64,000 bases of DNA from Ancylomarina sp963977525 (GTDB lineage Bacteria > Bacteroidota > Bacteroidia > Bacteroidales > Marinifilaceae). Below are positions 53,318-62,335 of this stretch, piece by piece. The position numbers and the translations under genes are program-made. Within the stretch, counting starts at the first letter, position 1. The number at the start of each line of letters is the position of its first letter. The stretch covers positions 1-64,000 of the forward strand of contig CAXBPC010000013.1 of NCBI GenBank assembly GCA_963977525.1, given 5' to 3'. Below the pieces are notes generated by a model that saw only the letters and a program-made list of their open reading frames with translations, was not told where the DNA came from and did no database searches.

Positions 53318-54175
53318 TTAGATCACTATGAGACTAATGGCAGCTTCTTCAAATTGATTTTGAACCTTTCGCATCTCTTCAAGACTAGGTTCTTTTAGTG
53401 AGGCATATTTCTTTCGAATTCCATGCTTTCTCATCTTAATAAGAACCTTTGTAACTTCAGGAGAGAGTTTGCCCATTAGAGCTGAAATCTGGGTAATCTC
53501 ACTTTCACTGTTATTATAATCTGGAACAAGAACAAAACGCAATTCTTTGAGTTTGCCTTTGAGATTAAGATAATGAATGGAATCTAAAATTTTCTCGTTG
53601 GAGAAGCCAGTTATCTGCTTGTGAATTTCTGGGGAATAGGCTTTTAGGTCTATCATGAAACCATCAACCAAATTTAGTATTGACTCCCACTTTTCTTTAG
53701 TAACATTTCCGTTAGAATCTACTAAAATTGACAAATGCTTGAGTTCAGAATGGCTTTTAATGGCCGTGAAAAATTGCTTTAAGAACTCCACTTGAAGCAT
53801 GACTTCACCGCCTGAAATAGTTATGCCCGAGATAAAATCTTTGACATCTAATATCTCAGAAATCAAATTTTCAATTGACATATTTTTATAGAATGGACTG
53901 CTATTTTCAGGACAAACTTTTAAGCAAGTATCGCAATGTGTACAAGTAGCTTCATTATATAGAATCTGCTTCTTCTCCTTATTAACGGCTAAACTTTGGG
54001 TTGGACAAGCATCTGCGCAAATTCCACAATAATTACACAAACCAATGGTATGTGAATTGTGGCAATATATGCAATTCAAATTGCAAGCTTGAAAAAAGAT
54101 GACCATTCTGTTGCCTGGGCCATCAATCACACTCGATTTGATGATGCCACTAATATTGGCTCGCAGTTCTCTCAT
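53318..54175 (-). CDS. yjjW: Glycyl-radical-enzyme activating enzyme, YjjW type (radical SAM)
   Basis: 285 residues. Radical SAM motif Cys31-x3-Cys35-x2-Cys38 (CNLNCIYC). It is followed by two ferredoxin-like cluster motifs (CNYCGICADACP, CTHCDTCLKVCP), the layout of activases with an inserted 8-Fe ferredoxin domain. ISGGEVMLQ is the AdoMet-binding GGE. It would install the glycyl radical on the YjjI partner, whose gene it overlaps by 26 bases. Oxygen-sensitive chemistry, fitting an anaerobic lifestyle. Confidence 0.9.
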   Translation of the reverse strand: MRELRANISGIIKSSVIDGPGNRMVIFFQACNLNCIYCHNSHTIGLCNYCGICADACPTQSLAVNKEKKQILYNEATCTHCDTCLKVCPENSSPFYKNMSIENLISEILDVKDFISGITISGGEVMLQVEFLKQFFTAIKSHSELKHLSILVDSNGNVTKEKWESILNLVDGFMIDLKAYSPEIHKQITGFSNEKILDSIHYLNLKGKLKELRFVLVPDYNNSESEITQISALMGKLSPEVTKVLIKMRKHGIRKKYASLKEPSLEEMRKVQNQFEEAAISLIVI

Positions 54176-55691
54176 GTGAATTGACTCTTTTAGCTATTCG
54201 TTTATCCACATTAGCATTATCCATTGAGTTTGCAGCAAATAAGGTGCTACCATATCTTGAACCTTCTTCTCTGAATTCTTTTAAATCGCTTCGTCGAACT
54301 AGGTAACCGGTTATTCGAATAAACTCACTATCCGATAAGTTGAATGTGAACATTCGCATGCCTTTCTTAAAAGCTCCCTTGATAATATCAAGAACAGCTT
54401 GAGGGTTTTTCTTTATCGTATCGTCGAAATGGAAAATATCGCTAATACCGCCATTAAATAAGTGATGATGAGGTGCGACTGTCTTAATATGAGAATAAAT
54501 GTCTGGCTCGTCGCCAATAGGAATTCTAGCTCCTGCGGTTTCCTCTATGTCAATATCAATACCAGACTGAGAATGGAAGAAAGCTTTGCCATTATTAGCT
54601 TCGCAGTATGGCAATTGTCTTGCATCAACAAGTCGTTTCATCTCTTCAAGAATACGATGTCCCAATTGATTGGCTTCTTCGTTGTGACCATATGTATGAT
54701 TTAGACCACTATTTTTCATCAATTTATTTACACACTCTGCCAGACCGTAGAAACCAAACATCGCAGAGAAATTATCTAATTTGATAATGCCTTCTTGAGC
54801 TAAGAAGTCTCTTTCGAAGTATTTCACAGTCTCAACTAAATATTTTGTTCTTGCTTCGATAACATCTAATGTCATCTGACAATATTTAGGTAAAGTTTCA
54901 GAGAAAAAAGTATCCGTATTGCCTGAGTGAATATCTGTGATTTTCTTAAGGTTCAAACGAATCAACGTATGTGAACCTCCACCTTCTGGTAAAGAATTGT
55001 AACAACTTACAACGCCATATCCTCCTTTAAAATCAGAAGCTGTCATATTGTGATTTGCAATATGTGGCTTAGCAACTTCAAAAACAGTTTTTACAGCTTC
55101 GCTTAGAAGTCCATCCGATGTTTTCTCGGTATCGTATTTCAAAGTTAAGTTGGGAACGACTTGTTTTAATTCTCGTTCAATTTTTAATATCGCTCTAGCA
55201 ATAATATTGTCCTCTGGACCAATGTTGATGTGAACAAATGCATCAGGCAATGTTCTATCAATATAGCGCCAAAAGAGTTTAAGCTTTTTATAGATTGCTT
55301 CTTCAGAAAGGTCTTCAATAAAAGGAAGTAGCAGTTGATCGATATTTCCTAAATAAACCGAATAACCTGTTATTGATGGAACATGGCTATAGAGAATAGA
55401 TAAAAAGTTAATTGCTTCGTCAAAGTCAGATGGTGGATCGAGCTCAAGGTATTCTACGCCTTTTTTAAGAGCCAATTTATAATCAGGGAGAATGTAACGA
55501 GGGCGATAGGGTGCTTGTCCCTCAAACAGGTCGCAAATCACTTTCGCATTTAAGGCTTCCATAGCTTCAGGCGATACCTTTGGGTAGGCTTGCGTACTTT
55601 CAGCGATATAAGCTAAGTGATGTTTCTTCTGTTTGTAATCTAAGTTCCCGTCTGTTAAAACTTCACGAACTCTATTTTTAAGATCTTCCAT
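54150..55691 (-). CDS. yjjI: YjjI-family glycyl radical enzyme
   Basis: 513 residues from the ATG at 55691 (MEDLKNRVREVL); a TTG twelve codons earlier is less likely. C-terminal glycyl-radical motif RITGY (Gly462) and the candidate thiyl-radical cysteine in VVSCYNSLPEGGG. Shorter than pyruvate formate-lyase (about 760 residues) and lacking its twin-cysteine site, as in the YjjI family, whose reaction I regard as not established. Translationally coupled to its activase yjjW. Confidence 0.88.
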   Translation of the reverse strand: MEDLKNRVREVLTDGNLDYKQKKHHLAYIAESTQAYPKVSPEAMEALNAKVICDLFEGQAPYRPRYILPDYKLALKKGVEYLELDPPSDFDEAINFLSILYSHVPSITGYSVYLGNIDQLLLPFIEDLSEEAIYKKLKLFWRYIDRTLPDAFVHINIGPEDNIIARAILKIERELKQVVPNLTLKYDTEKTSDGLLSEAVKTVFEVAKPHIANHNMTASDFKGGYGVVSCYNSLPEGGGSHTLIRLNLKKITDIHSGNTDTFFSETLPKYCQMTLDVIEARTKYLVETVKYFERDFLAQEGIIKLDNFSAMFGFYGLAECVNKLMKNSGLNHTYGHNEEANQLGHRILEEMKRLVDARQLPYCEANNGKAFFHSQSGIDIDIEETAGARIPIGDEPDIYSHIKTVAPHHHLFNGGISDIFHFDDTIKKNPQAVLDIIKGAFKKGMRMFTFNLSDSEFIRITGYLVRRSDLKEFREEGSRYGSTLFAANSMDNANVDKRIAKRVNSHERTASQY

Positions 55692-55827
55692 AATTTTCTG
55701 ATTCTGTTCTTCCTCTTTAATCCTCAACTAGTCTACAAAAATAGTTAAAAGACAGCTCTATACGAAGATGTTTTACAAAAGGCTTTAAGTGCCAGCTTTC
55801 TTTTCATCAAATAACTAGAGGCAAAAA

Positions 55828-55860
55828 GAGTTCACGAATTAAAATGTAATCCGTGAACTC
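55828..55860 (-). terminator. Terminator of the nap operon
   Basis: On the minus strand GAGTTCACG, loop of 15 bases, CGTGAACTC then TTTTT. It lies 34 bases beyond the napD stop. Confidence 0.8.
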
Positions 55861-55893
55861 GAGGTATTTATTTTTTCTATGCTAAATCTTTGG

Positions 55894-56238
55894 TCAGAAT
55901 TTCTTTTTTAAATCACCAGCATAGCTGATTAAACCTACATCTTGATTTGTGTCATTCAGCCATTTGTTAATATCTTCAGACTTTTCAATTTTATCCTTCT
56001 CTTTTTCTAACTCATCTTCTGAATAGGAATACATCAAATCAGCAGATATCACATGATCCATTTTTTGAATCTGTTTGAGTTTTCCTATTTCTTCACTTAT
56101 ATCATCTCCATCAATAGTCACTATGATCTTTGTTTCGTCGTGCATGAAATAATCACACACATCCGAAGCTTTTATTAGTTCTAAAGTAGATTCGCAATAC
56201 TCAGGTAAGACCCGAATCACTATACTTGAAATATTCAT
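55894..56238 (-). CDS. napD: NapD-like chaperone for periplasmic nitrate reductase
   Basis: 114 residues. The ferredoxin-like NapD fold is recognisable (MNISSIVIRVLPEYCES...YFMHDETKIIVTIDGDD...MDHVISADLMYSYSEDE). NapD binds the twin-arginine signal peptide of NapA and holds it until the molybdenum cofactor is in place. The last 30 residues (IEKSEDINKWLNDTNQ and on) extend beyond the usual length of about 85-90. Last gene of the locus, 11 bases after napB. Confidence 0.88.
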   Translation of the reverse strand: MNISSIVIRVLPEYCESTLELIKASDVCDYFMHDETKIIVTIDGDDISEEIGKLKQIQKMDHVISADLMYSYSEDELEKEKDKIEKSEDINKWLNDTNQDVGLISYAGDLKKKF

Positions 56239-56249
56239 ATTAATCTGTT

Positions 56250-56813
56250 TTAGATCCCTTCGTTTACTTTCTCCTTCAAATCTGATTCTTCAATTCCGAA
56301 TGTTTCGCGGAATTCACGTGTAAACAAATTCTCAATATTGATAGTTACATTTGCTTGTGGTACGTGACATTGAGAGCAGTGAAAATAAGCATTATTCAAC
56401 TCATCCATCTTCTTGATAAAGACTTTTGTGTTATCAGGATTCGAATATTTTCCACTTTCTTCTTTTAAATCAGGGCGCCAGGACTGGAAATGAGTTTTTG
56501 ATATCTCACGAGCTCCAGATTCCTTAACTTTATCAGGCATGTGGCAACTCAAACAAATATTATTCTCCTTTTTAATAGGGAAGAATCCTGTTGTAGTATG
56601 TGGAATCATTGGCGGTGCATTCTCAAAAGCACGTTCTATTGTATTTCCAGCTGCAGGCTTATCCACATTAAAATCAGCTTTCATTTTAAAATTGGTTTCA
56701 TCTGAATCCAAATCCGCATCGATAAAACCCAGTTTGTCTTCATCAATTTTAGTCTCTTTGGGCTGTTGGCAAGCCACAACAAAAAATAGAGTAATCAGGG
56801 CTAAATATTTCAT
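56250..56813 (-). CDS. napB: NapB-like diheme cytochrome c, lipoprotein form
   Basis: 187 residues from the ATG at 56813 (MKYLALITLFFVVAC), chosen because it gives a clean lipobox VVAC; Met or TTG codons up to nine residues earlier are alternatives. Two heme-binding motifs, CLSCH and CSQCH, with the distal His in KTHFQSWRPD: the NapB pattern. It passes electrons to NapA in the periplasm. Lipid anchoring is a departure from the soluble NapB of Proteobacteria. Confidence 0.9.
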   Translation of the reverse strand: MKYLALITLFFVVACQQPKETKIDEDKLGFIDADLDSDETNFKMKADFNVDKPAAGNTIERAFENAPPMIPHTTTGFFPIKKENNICLSCHMPDKVKESGAREISKTHFQSWRPDLKEESGKYSNPDNTKVFIKKMDELNNAYFHCSQCHVPQANVTINIENLFTREFRETFGIEESDLKEKVNEGI

Positions 56814-56853
56814 GTGTTCTATTTTAAATGTCATTTTCAATTTTATAATTAGT

Positions 56854-57651
56854 TTACTTTTTCAAATCAAATTTCAAAGCATATTTTAGTGCATTATCAT
56901 CGCAAACTTCTATGCAACGACCACAATTTGTGCATGCACCAGAGCGAATAAAATCACTCTCTTTACCAACTATCGACAGCACTTGTTCTTCGACACAAAC
57001 GTCGAAACAAGCCATGCAATTGATACAATTATCATGATTGTGTTTTATTTTGATGATGGCTTGTTTTCCAAAGACTGAATAAAAAGCCCCAAGAGGACAA
57101 ATGTGCCCACACCATCCAGCTTTCAGAACGAACAGATCAACTAAGAATACCAAAGCAACAATAGCTAATCCAGATCCTGATCCAAAGACGATAGCACGAT
57201 GTAACATTGAAATTGGACTAATAACCTCAAAGGCTGCCATCCCAAACACAAAGGAAACGAGTAAGCTTAGTCCAAGAATGTAAAATCTGATACTTCTAGT
57301 TATATTAATTTTACTTTCATTCTCGATTTTAAAGATTTTTCGAAGGCGGAAAGCTAGATCTGTGACTATATTCATTGGGCAAACCCATGAGCAGAACATG
57401 CGTCCTCCAATAACTACATAGATAAGAAAGACAATTAATGCTCCTAAAAGAACAGAACTTGAAGCCAAAAATCCAGCTGCAACTATTTGCATAACAGCAT
57501 ATGGATCACTCAGGTTAAGAACATCGGCTATAATCGCAGAGCTGTAATTACCTCTGACTATTTCCCAACCGAAATAATTACCTCCTACAAAAAGTAAAAG
57601 GATGCCGAGTTGGACAATTCGCCTTGGTATTAAATATTGATATTTTCTCAT
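56854..57651 (-). CDS. napH: NapH-like ferredoxin-type membrane quinol dehydrogenase subunit
   Basis: 265 residues with four membrane spans, a cytoplasmic CSWVCPMN motif after span 2, a second CGHICPLG motif, and two C-terminal 4Fe-4S motifs (CINCMACFDVC, CTNCGRCIEVCDDN). NapH with NapG forms a quinol-oxidising route to NapAB that replaces or supplements NapC, which is not seen here. Next to napG (29 bases). Confidence 0.92.
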   Translation of the reverse strand: MRKYQYLIPRRIVQLGILLLFVGGNYFGWEIVRGNYSSAIIADVLNLSDPYAVMQIVAAGFLASSSVLLGALIVFLIYVVIGGRMFCSWVCPMNIVTDLAFRLRKIFKIENESKINITRSIRFYILGLSLLVSFVFGMAAFEVISPISMLHRAIVFGSGSGLAIVALVFLVDLFVLKAGWCGHICPLGAFYSVFGKQAIIKIKHNHDNCINCMACFDVCVEEQVLSIVGKESDFIRSGACTNCGRCIEVCDDNALKYALKFDLKK

Positions 57652-57680
57652 TCAAATAAGCTTTTGAGATCTGTTAAAGA

Positions 57681-58466
57681 TTAGTCATCAATCAAATCAT
57701 CATCGTTTAAATAATCAATGGCTGATTCTATATCTTTTTCATCATCTGCACTTTTGATATTATCCTTAATTCGATCTTCATCCGACTTATCCCAACTCTT
57801 GATATAATGATCGCCAACCTCACCAGTTGATTTGTCTATTGGTAATACGAAGATAGCTGCCTTCTCTACGATACATACCTGTTCACATACACCACATCCG
57901 GTACACGCATCGCTATGAACTATAGGTAAAAGTTTCGCATGTTTTCCAGTGACAGTATTCTCCTCGTATTTTAGACTAATAGCTTTATCAATTAGAGGAC
58001 AAGCTCTGTAACAAGCTTCACATTGTATACCCCAATAGGCTACACATGATTCTTTATGAATAACCGCCAAGCCCATTTTCGAATTGTTAATGTTGGGCTT
58101 ATCTTCTTCCTTAGTCAAGAGTTTTAAGTCTAAAGCTCCTGAAGGACAAGAATCGGTACAAGGCATATCGGTACACAAGTAACATGGGATGGTGCGAGGC
58201 TCAAAAAAGGGTGTGCCATTGGCAATCCCATCTCCTGGCTGCGCCAACTTAAGCGTATCGTATGGACAAGCTTCTACGCACTGACCACATTTGATGCAAG
58301 CTTTAAGAAAATCTTTTTCCTTCAAAGCTCCAGGAGGGCGAAGTACATAATCAGACTTAGAGTTAGCCTTAATGGAACTTCCCCATATAAGACCTCCTCC
58401 GCCTAAAAAGACTGTGCCTTCAAATAGCCTTTGAATTACTTTTCTTCTTGTTGCCATCGGTTTCAT
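57681..58466 (-). CDS. napG: NapG-like periplasmic ferredoxin
   Basis: 261 residues. Twin-arginine-type N-terminus (MATRRKVIQRLFEGTVFLGGGG) and four cluster motifs: CIKCGQCVEACPYD, CYLCTDMPCTDSCPSG, CVAYWGIQCEACYRACP and CTGCGVCEQVC. It hands electrons from NapH toward NapB/NapA. The C-terminal tail is acidic (KDIESAIDYLNDDDLIDD). Separated from napA by 85 bases containing a hairpin. Confidence 0.93.
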   Translation of the reverse strand: MKPMATRRKVIQRLFEGTVFLGGGGLIWGSSIKANSKSDYVLRPPGALKEKDFLKACIKCGQCVEACPYDTLKLAQPGDGIANGTPFFEPRTIPCYLCTDMPCTDSCPSGALDLKLLTKEEDKPNINNSKMGLAVIHKESCVAYWGIQCEACYRACPLIDKAISLKYEENTVTGKHAKLLPIVHSDACTGCGVCEQVCIVEKAAIFVLPIDKSTGEVGDHYIKSWDKSDEDRIKDNIKSADDEKDIESAIDYLNDDDLIDD

Positions 58467-58483
58467 ATGAATTATAAATTAAG

Positions 58484-58548
58484 AATTATGCGTTATGAGT
58501 TATTGGATTAGAATATCTATAATAATTCATAACTCTACATTCATAATT
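58484..58548 (-). other. Hairpin in the napA-napG gap
   Basis: Imperfect inverted repeat: AATTATG...GAGTTAT (58484-58503) against ATAACTC...CATAATT (58529-58548), with a 25-base loop. No T tract, so RNA processing or stabilisation is likelier than termination. Confidence 0.5.
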
Positions 58549-58551
58549 AGT

Positions 58552-61341
58552 TTAGGCTTTCGTTATCTTAATTGCACACTTTTTAAAATCTGTCTGTTTC
58601 GAAATAGGACAAGTTGCATCCAAGCAAAGCTTATTGATGAATACTTTCTCATCGAACCAAGGGACATATACCAAGCCTTGTGGTACACGGTTTCTTCCTC
58701 TCGTTTCGATATGTGCTTTTACACGTCCTCTTCGTGACTCGACCCAAACTAGATCACCTTCTACAAGGCCTTGTTTCGATGCATCCTTAGGGTGCATGTA
58801 GCATAAAGCTTCGGGTACGGCACGATAAAGTTCAGGAACCCTCATTGTCATTGTTCCAGAATGCCAATGCTCAAGTACTCGACCTGTACACAGCCAGAAA
58901 GGGTATTCTTTGCTTGGTACCTCAGGTGCTTCCATATAGGGGCGGAAGAATATTTTAGCCTTATTCTTAAGATCAACCTTAGGTTTCGACATATCAGGTT
59001 TTGATAGTGAACCTTGAGGCATGTTCTTAAGTGCTTTCCCGTAGAAAGCAAAAGGACCTACATCCGCTTTTTTAGCGTAAACATCGTATTCAGAATTGAA
59101 ACGCCATAGTGTTTCTTTTCCATCTACAACAGGCCATTTCAATCCACGGCACTTGTGGTAAGCATCGAATGGAGCTAAGTCGTGAGCATGACCTAAACCA
59201 AACTCGCGATATTCTTCCCAGAAATATTTTTGAAGGAAAAAGCCATAACCTTCGAAAGGTTTGCCTTGACCATCTAAAACTTTACGTTTATCACCTGCAG
59301 CTTCTGTGTTTAATCTGCCTTCTCCAATAGGATCTGGCCACGCAAATTTCTTAGCATGCTCGTTAGCAAATAAAACATCGAAAAGTGTATCGTCAGGAGA
59401 ATATCCCATAGCCTTAGCACCTTCCATTACATCAGGTAAGCCACCTTCCAAGCCAGGTATTTTTTGTTCTCCCCAAACTTCACTCAATTTAAATCGTTTT
59501 GCAAGCTCAGTAAATTGCCAGATATCAGGCATTGAATCTCCAACAGGAGTAACTTGTTGAATCCAGTGTTGGGTTCGACGTTCAGCATTCCCATAGGCTC
59601 CCCACTTCTCGTATATCATAGACGAAGGAAGAATCAAGTCGGAAACTTTAGCTGAAATTCCAGGATAAGCATCGCTACAAACAATAAAATTATCCATTGT
59701 TCTGGCCGCTTTAATCCAGTGATTGGCACTTGCTGTATTTTGATAAGGGTTACAAACATTTATCCAGGCAAACTTAATCTTACCATCCTCAATGTCCCTA
59801 TGAATTTTCATGAGATGACTACCAACTTTCGGATTCAATGTTCCCGAAGGTATCTTCCATATTTTCTCTGAGAAATCGCGATGCTTCGGATTGGCTACTA
59901 GTAAATCGGCTGGTAAACGATGGGCAAATGTACCCACCTCACGTGCAGTTCCACATGCTGAAGGTTGTCCTGTTAAACTAAAGGCGCCATCACCAGGTTT
60001 CGACTGCTTACCTAGTAGCAAGTGTACCATATAAGCTTGTTCGTTCACCCAAGTTCCACGTGTATGCTGATTAAAGCCCATGGTCCAATAAGAACAAATT
60101 TTTCTGCCCTTTTCAATATATAAATCAGCTAAATCTTTTAGCTTTTTCTTGAAATCTTCAATAGACTCATCTGAATCACCTTTTGCGATATTAGCAACAA
60201 AATCGAGGTCGTAAGGTTTAAGAGCTTTCTTAAAATCTTCGTAACCAATAATCCAATGATTTTTTGCTTTATCTCGATGAGTCATTTCCATAACATCACC
60301 TTCTTTGTATCCTAAATAAGCTAAAGATTTGCCTTCGTCTCCACTTAGTTTTTTAGCAACTTCATTTCGAACAGTTTCTTTTTCTTTATCTGTAAATTTT
60401 GGATGATCAGGCTTACGCATACCGTAACCTATATCGACAAAACCTGTTGCAAAAACGGTATATTTCTTTACAAACTCCCAGTCGATGGACTGAGGCTGAT
60501 TGTAAACAATTTCATGAGCAATATAGTTCCAAATTGCCAAGTCAGTATTAGGTTTAAATACAATTTCAATATCAGCTAAGTCGGAAGTTCTATTGGTATA
60601 GGTTGTCAGGTTAACAATCTTGGTTCTTTTGGGATGGCTCAACTTATTTGCTGTGATACGAGACCATAGAATAGGGTGCATCTCAGCCATATTCGCTCCC
60701 CAAGTTACTACGGTATCTGTTATTTCCATATCGTCGTAGTTTCCTGCAGGCTCATCAATACCGAAGGTTTGAATAAATCCGGCTACAGCCGAAGCCATAC
60801 AATGACGGGCATTGGGGTCGATATTATTAGAACGGAAACCAGCTTTCATCAACTTAACAGCTGCATAGCCTTCCATAATAGTATATTGTCCAGAACTGAA
60901 AATTCCAATTCCTGTTGGCCCCAATTCTTTCATGGTAGCTTTCATTCGTGTTTCCATCTCATCAAAAGCACGTTCCCATGTTACTGTTTTGAATTTCCCT
61001 TGTTTAGAGAAGTTGCCATTCTCATCAACTCTCAGCAATGGTTTTTTCAGACGGTCGGCGCCATACATTATTTTAGCATTAAAGTAGCCTTTAATACAAT
61101 TCAGACCACGATTAACTGGTGCTAATGGATCACCTTTTACGGCAAGTATCTTATCATTTTTTGTGGCAATCATGATACCACAACCTGTTCCACAAAAACG
61201 ACAAACGGCCTTGTCCCATTTCCATCCCTTTTCGGCTTCACGAGCTTCTGCTTTTAAAGTTTCGGGAATAGCAACACCAACAGCTGTAGCAGCAGCAATG
61301 GCTGCCGAACTCTTCAAAAAATCACGCCTAGCTAGTTTCAT
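58552..61341 (-). CDS. napA: Periplasmic nitrate reductase catalytic subunit
   Basis: 929 residues, the long form of NapA. Tat signal ARRDFLKSSAAIAAATAVG. 4Fe-4S ligands Cys47, Cys50, Cys54 (CRFCGTGCGI) and Cys82 (NCIKG). Molybdenum-ligand Cys181 in NARHCMASAVAGF, the hallmark of Nap rather than Nar (which uses Asp). Bis-MGD-binding segments run through to the C-terminal FWLCTGRVLEHWHSGTMTMRVPEL. It reduces nitrate to nitrite in the periplasm. Located after the cytochrome c gene and before napG. Confidence 0.96.
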   Translation of the reverse strand: MKLARRDFLKSSAAIAAATAVGVAIPETLKAEAREAEKGWKWDKAVCRFCGTGCGIMIATKNDKILAVKGDPLAPVNRGLNCIKGYFNAKIMYGADRLKKPLLRVDENGNFSKQGKFKTVTWERAFDEMETRMKATMKELGPTGIGIFSSGQYTIMEGYAAVKLMKAGFRSNNIDPNARHCMASAVAGFIQTFGIDEPAGNYDDMEITDTVVTWGANMAEMHPILWSRITANKLSHPKRTKIVNLTTYTNRTSDLADIEIVFKPNTDLAIWNYIAHEIVYNQPQSIDWEFVKKYTVFATGFVDIGYGMRKPDHPKFTDKEKETVRNEVAKKLSGDEGKSLAYLGYKEGDVMEMTHRDKAKNHWIIGYEDFKKALKPYDLDFVANIAKGDSDESIEDFKKKLKDLADLYIEKGRKICSYWTMGFNQHTRGTWVNEQAYMVHLLLGKQSKPGDGAFSLTGQPSACGTAREVGTFAHRLPADLLVANPKHRDFSEKIWKIPSGTLNPKVGSHLMKIHRDIEDGKIKFAWINVCNPYQNTASANHWIKAARTMDNFIVCSDAYPGISAKVSDLILPSSMIYEKWGAYGNAERRTQHWIQQVTPVGDSMPDIWQFTELAKRFKLSEVWGEQKIPGLEGGLPDVMEGAKAMGYSPDDTLFDVLFANEHAKKFAWPDPIGEGRLNTEAAGDKRKVLDGQGKPFEGYGFFLQKYFWEEYREFGLGHAHDLAPFDAYHKCRGLKWPVVDGKETLWRFNSEYDVYAKKADVGPFAFYGKALKNMPQGSLSKPDMSKPKVDLKNKAKIFFRPYMEAPEVPSKEYPFWLCTGRVLEHWHSGTMTMRVPELYRAVPEALCYMHPKDASKQGLVEGDLVWVESRRGRVKAHIETRGRNRVPQGLVYVPWFDEKVFINKLCLDATCPISKQTDFKKCAIKITKA

Positions 61342-61437
61342 ATATGTAAGGTTAAAATATTCAAGGATAAAGTAATTGTAAGGGTAACGTGTTTAAGGAT
61401 AAAGTGAGATCAATCATCTAATCACTATATCCTCAAA

Positions 61438-62334
61438 TTAAACATCGTCTTCGCGGCCAGCTTTTTTAATGTTGCGAAAGCCAAGCACGACGAAGAATAG
61501 TATGGTCCATACACCAAAAATGGTAATGAAGAAACTCGTCTTCAACCAGATTGGCGCCATTTCATCAGTACTCCAAATATGGCGACCTTCTATTGCAGAT
61601 TTATGAATGGTTGGCTGTACCATTTTCAATTTTTGATTCAGCTTTGCTAATCCATAACCTTTAGTTGCTTTCACCATAATGTGTAGTTTACCTTCGGCAT
61701 CACCAGGAAGTTGAGGGTCAACTTCCAGATAGGCAATACCCAATTCGTTGGTTTGAGTTTTACCTAAAAGGAATTTTCCAAACATACCTTTTACAAAAGC
61801 TGATACACTTACCTCTGGTTGAGGAATCTCTTTTGAGAATACCTTTACAACCAACTTATCTACATTCTCGTCGAATGCTAATTTTAAGTCATATTTTGGT
61901 ATTTCAACGCCACCTAAATCAGGAATGGGTTGCTTGTAGTTCTCATTAAAGCTACGAATGTAGGCAACGATGTTCCAGGTTTCGTCATCGGCAAATACAT
62001 CTTCGAACTTTGGCATAGCACCACGTCCCAATTTTATTTTAGAGAATAAGGCACCATCGTTTTGCAACTGAAACTGATCAGAAGCAGGATCGCCCGGAGG
62101 AGGAGCCATAGGTGTATAATCTGCTTGGCCTGGCATACCGTGGCACGAAGTACAAGAGTTTTCGTAAGCTATTTTTCCTTCTAAAACCATATCATCGTCG
62201 AATATGAATGGGCTTAGGTTTTTATCTTGATCAGGAGTGACTTTCCAATCACTTTGTGCCTGAACATTTGCCACAGCTAAAGAGCAAAGGCATATCAGAA
62301 TAATCGACTTGTAGTATTTATAGTAGTTCATCAT
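61438..62334 (-). CDS. Membrane-anchored monoheme cytochrome c of the nap locus
   Basis: 298 residues. Signal peptide ending VQAQ, one heme motif CTSCH (about 57-61) in a class I cytochrome domain with axial Met in GRGAMPKFEDVF, a beta domain (about 150-235), and a C-terminal membrane span (about 265-288). One base from the nrfD-like gene, so it is a likely electron acceptor of that module on the way to NapA. Not NapC, which is tetraheme. Confidence 0.85.
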   Translation of the reverse strand: MMNYYKYYKSIILICLCSLAVANVQAQSDWKVTPDQDKNLSPFIFDDDMVLEGKIAYENSCTSCHGMPGQADYTPMAPPPGDPASDQFQLQNDGALFSKIKLGRGAMPKFEDVFADDETWNIVAYIRSFNENYKQPIPDLGGVEIPKYDLKLAFDENVDKLVVKVFSKEIPQPEVSVSAFVKGMFGKFLLGKTQTNELGIAYLEVDPQLPGDAEGKLHIMVKATKGYGLAKLNQKLKMVQPTIHKSAIEGRHIWSTDEMAPIWLKTSFFITIFGVWTILFFVVLGFRNIKKAGREDDV

Positions 62335-62335
62335 G

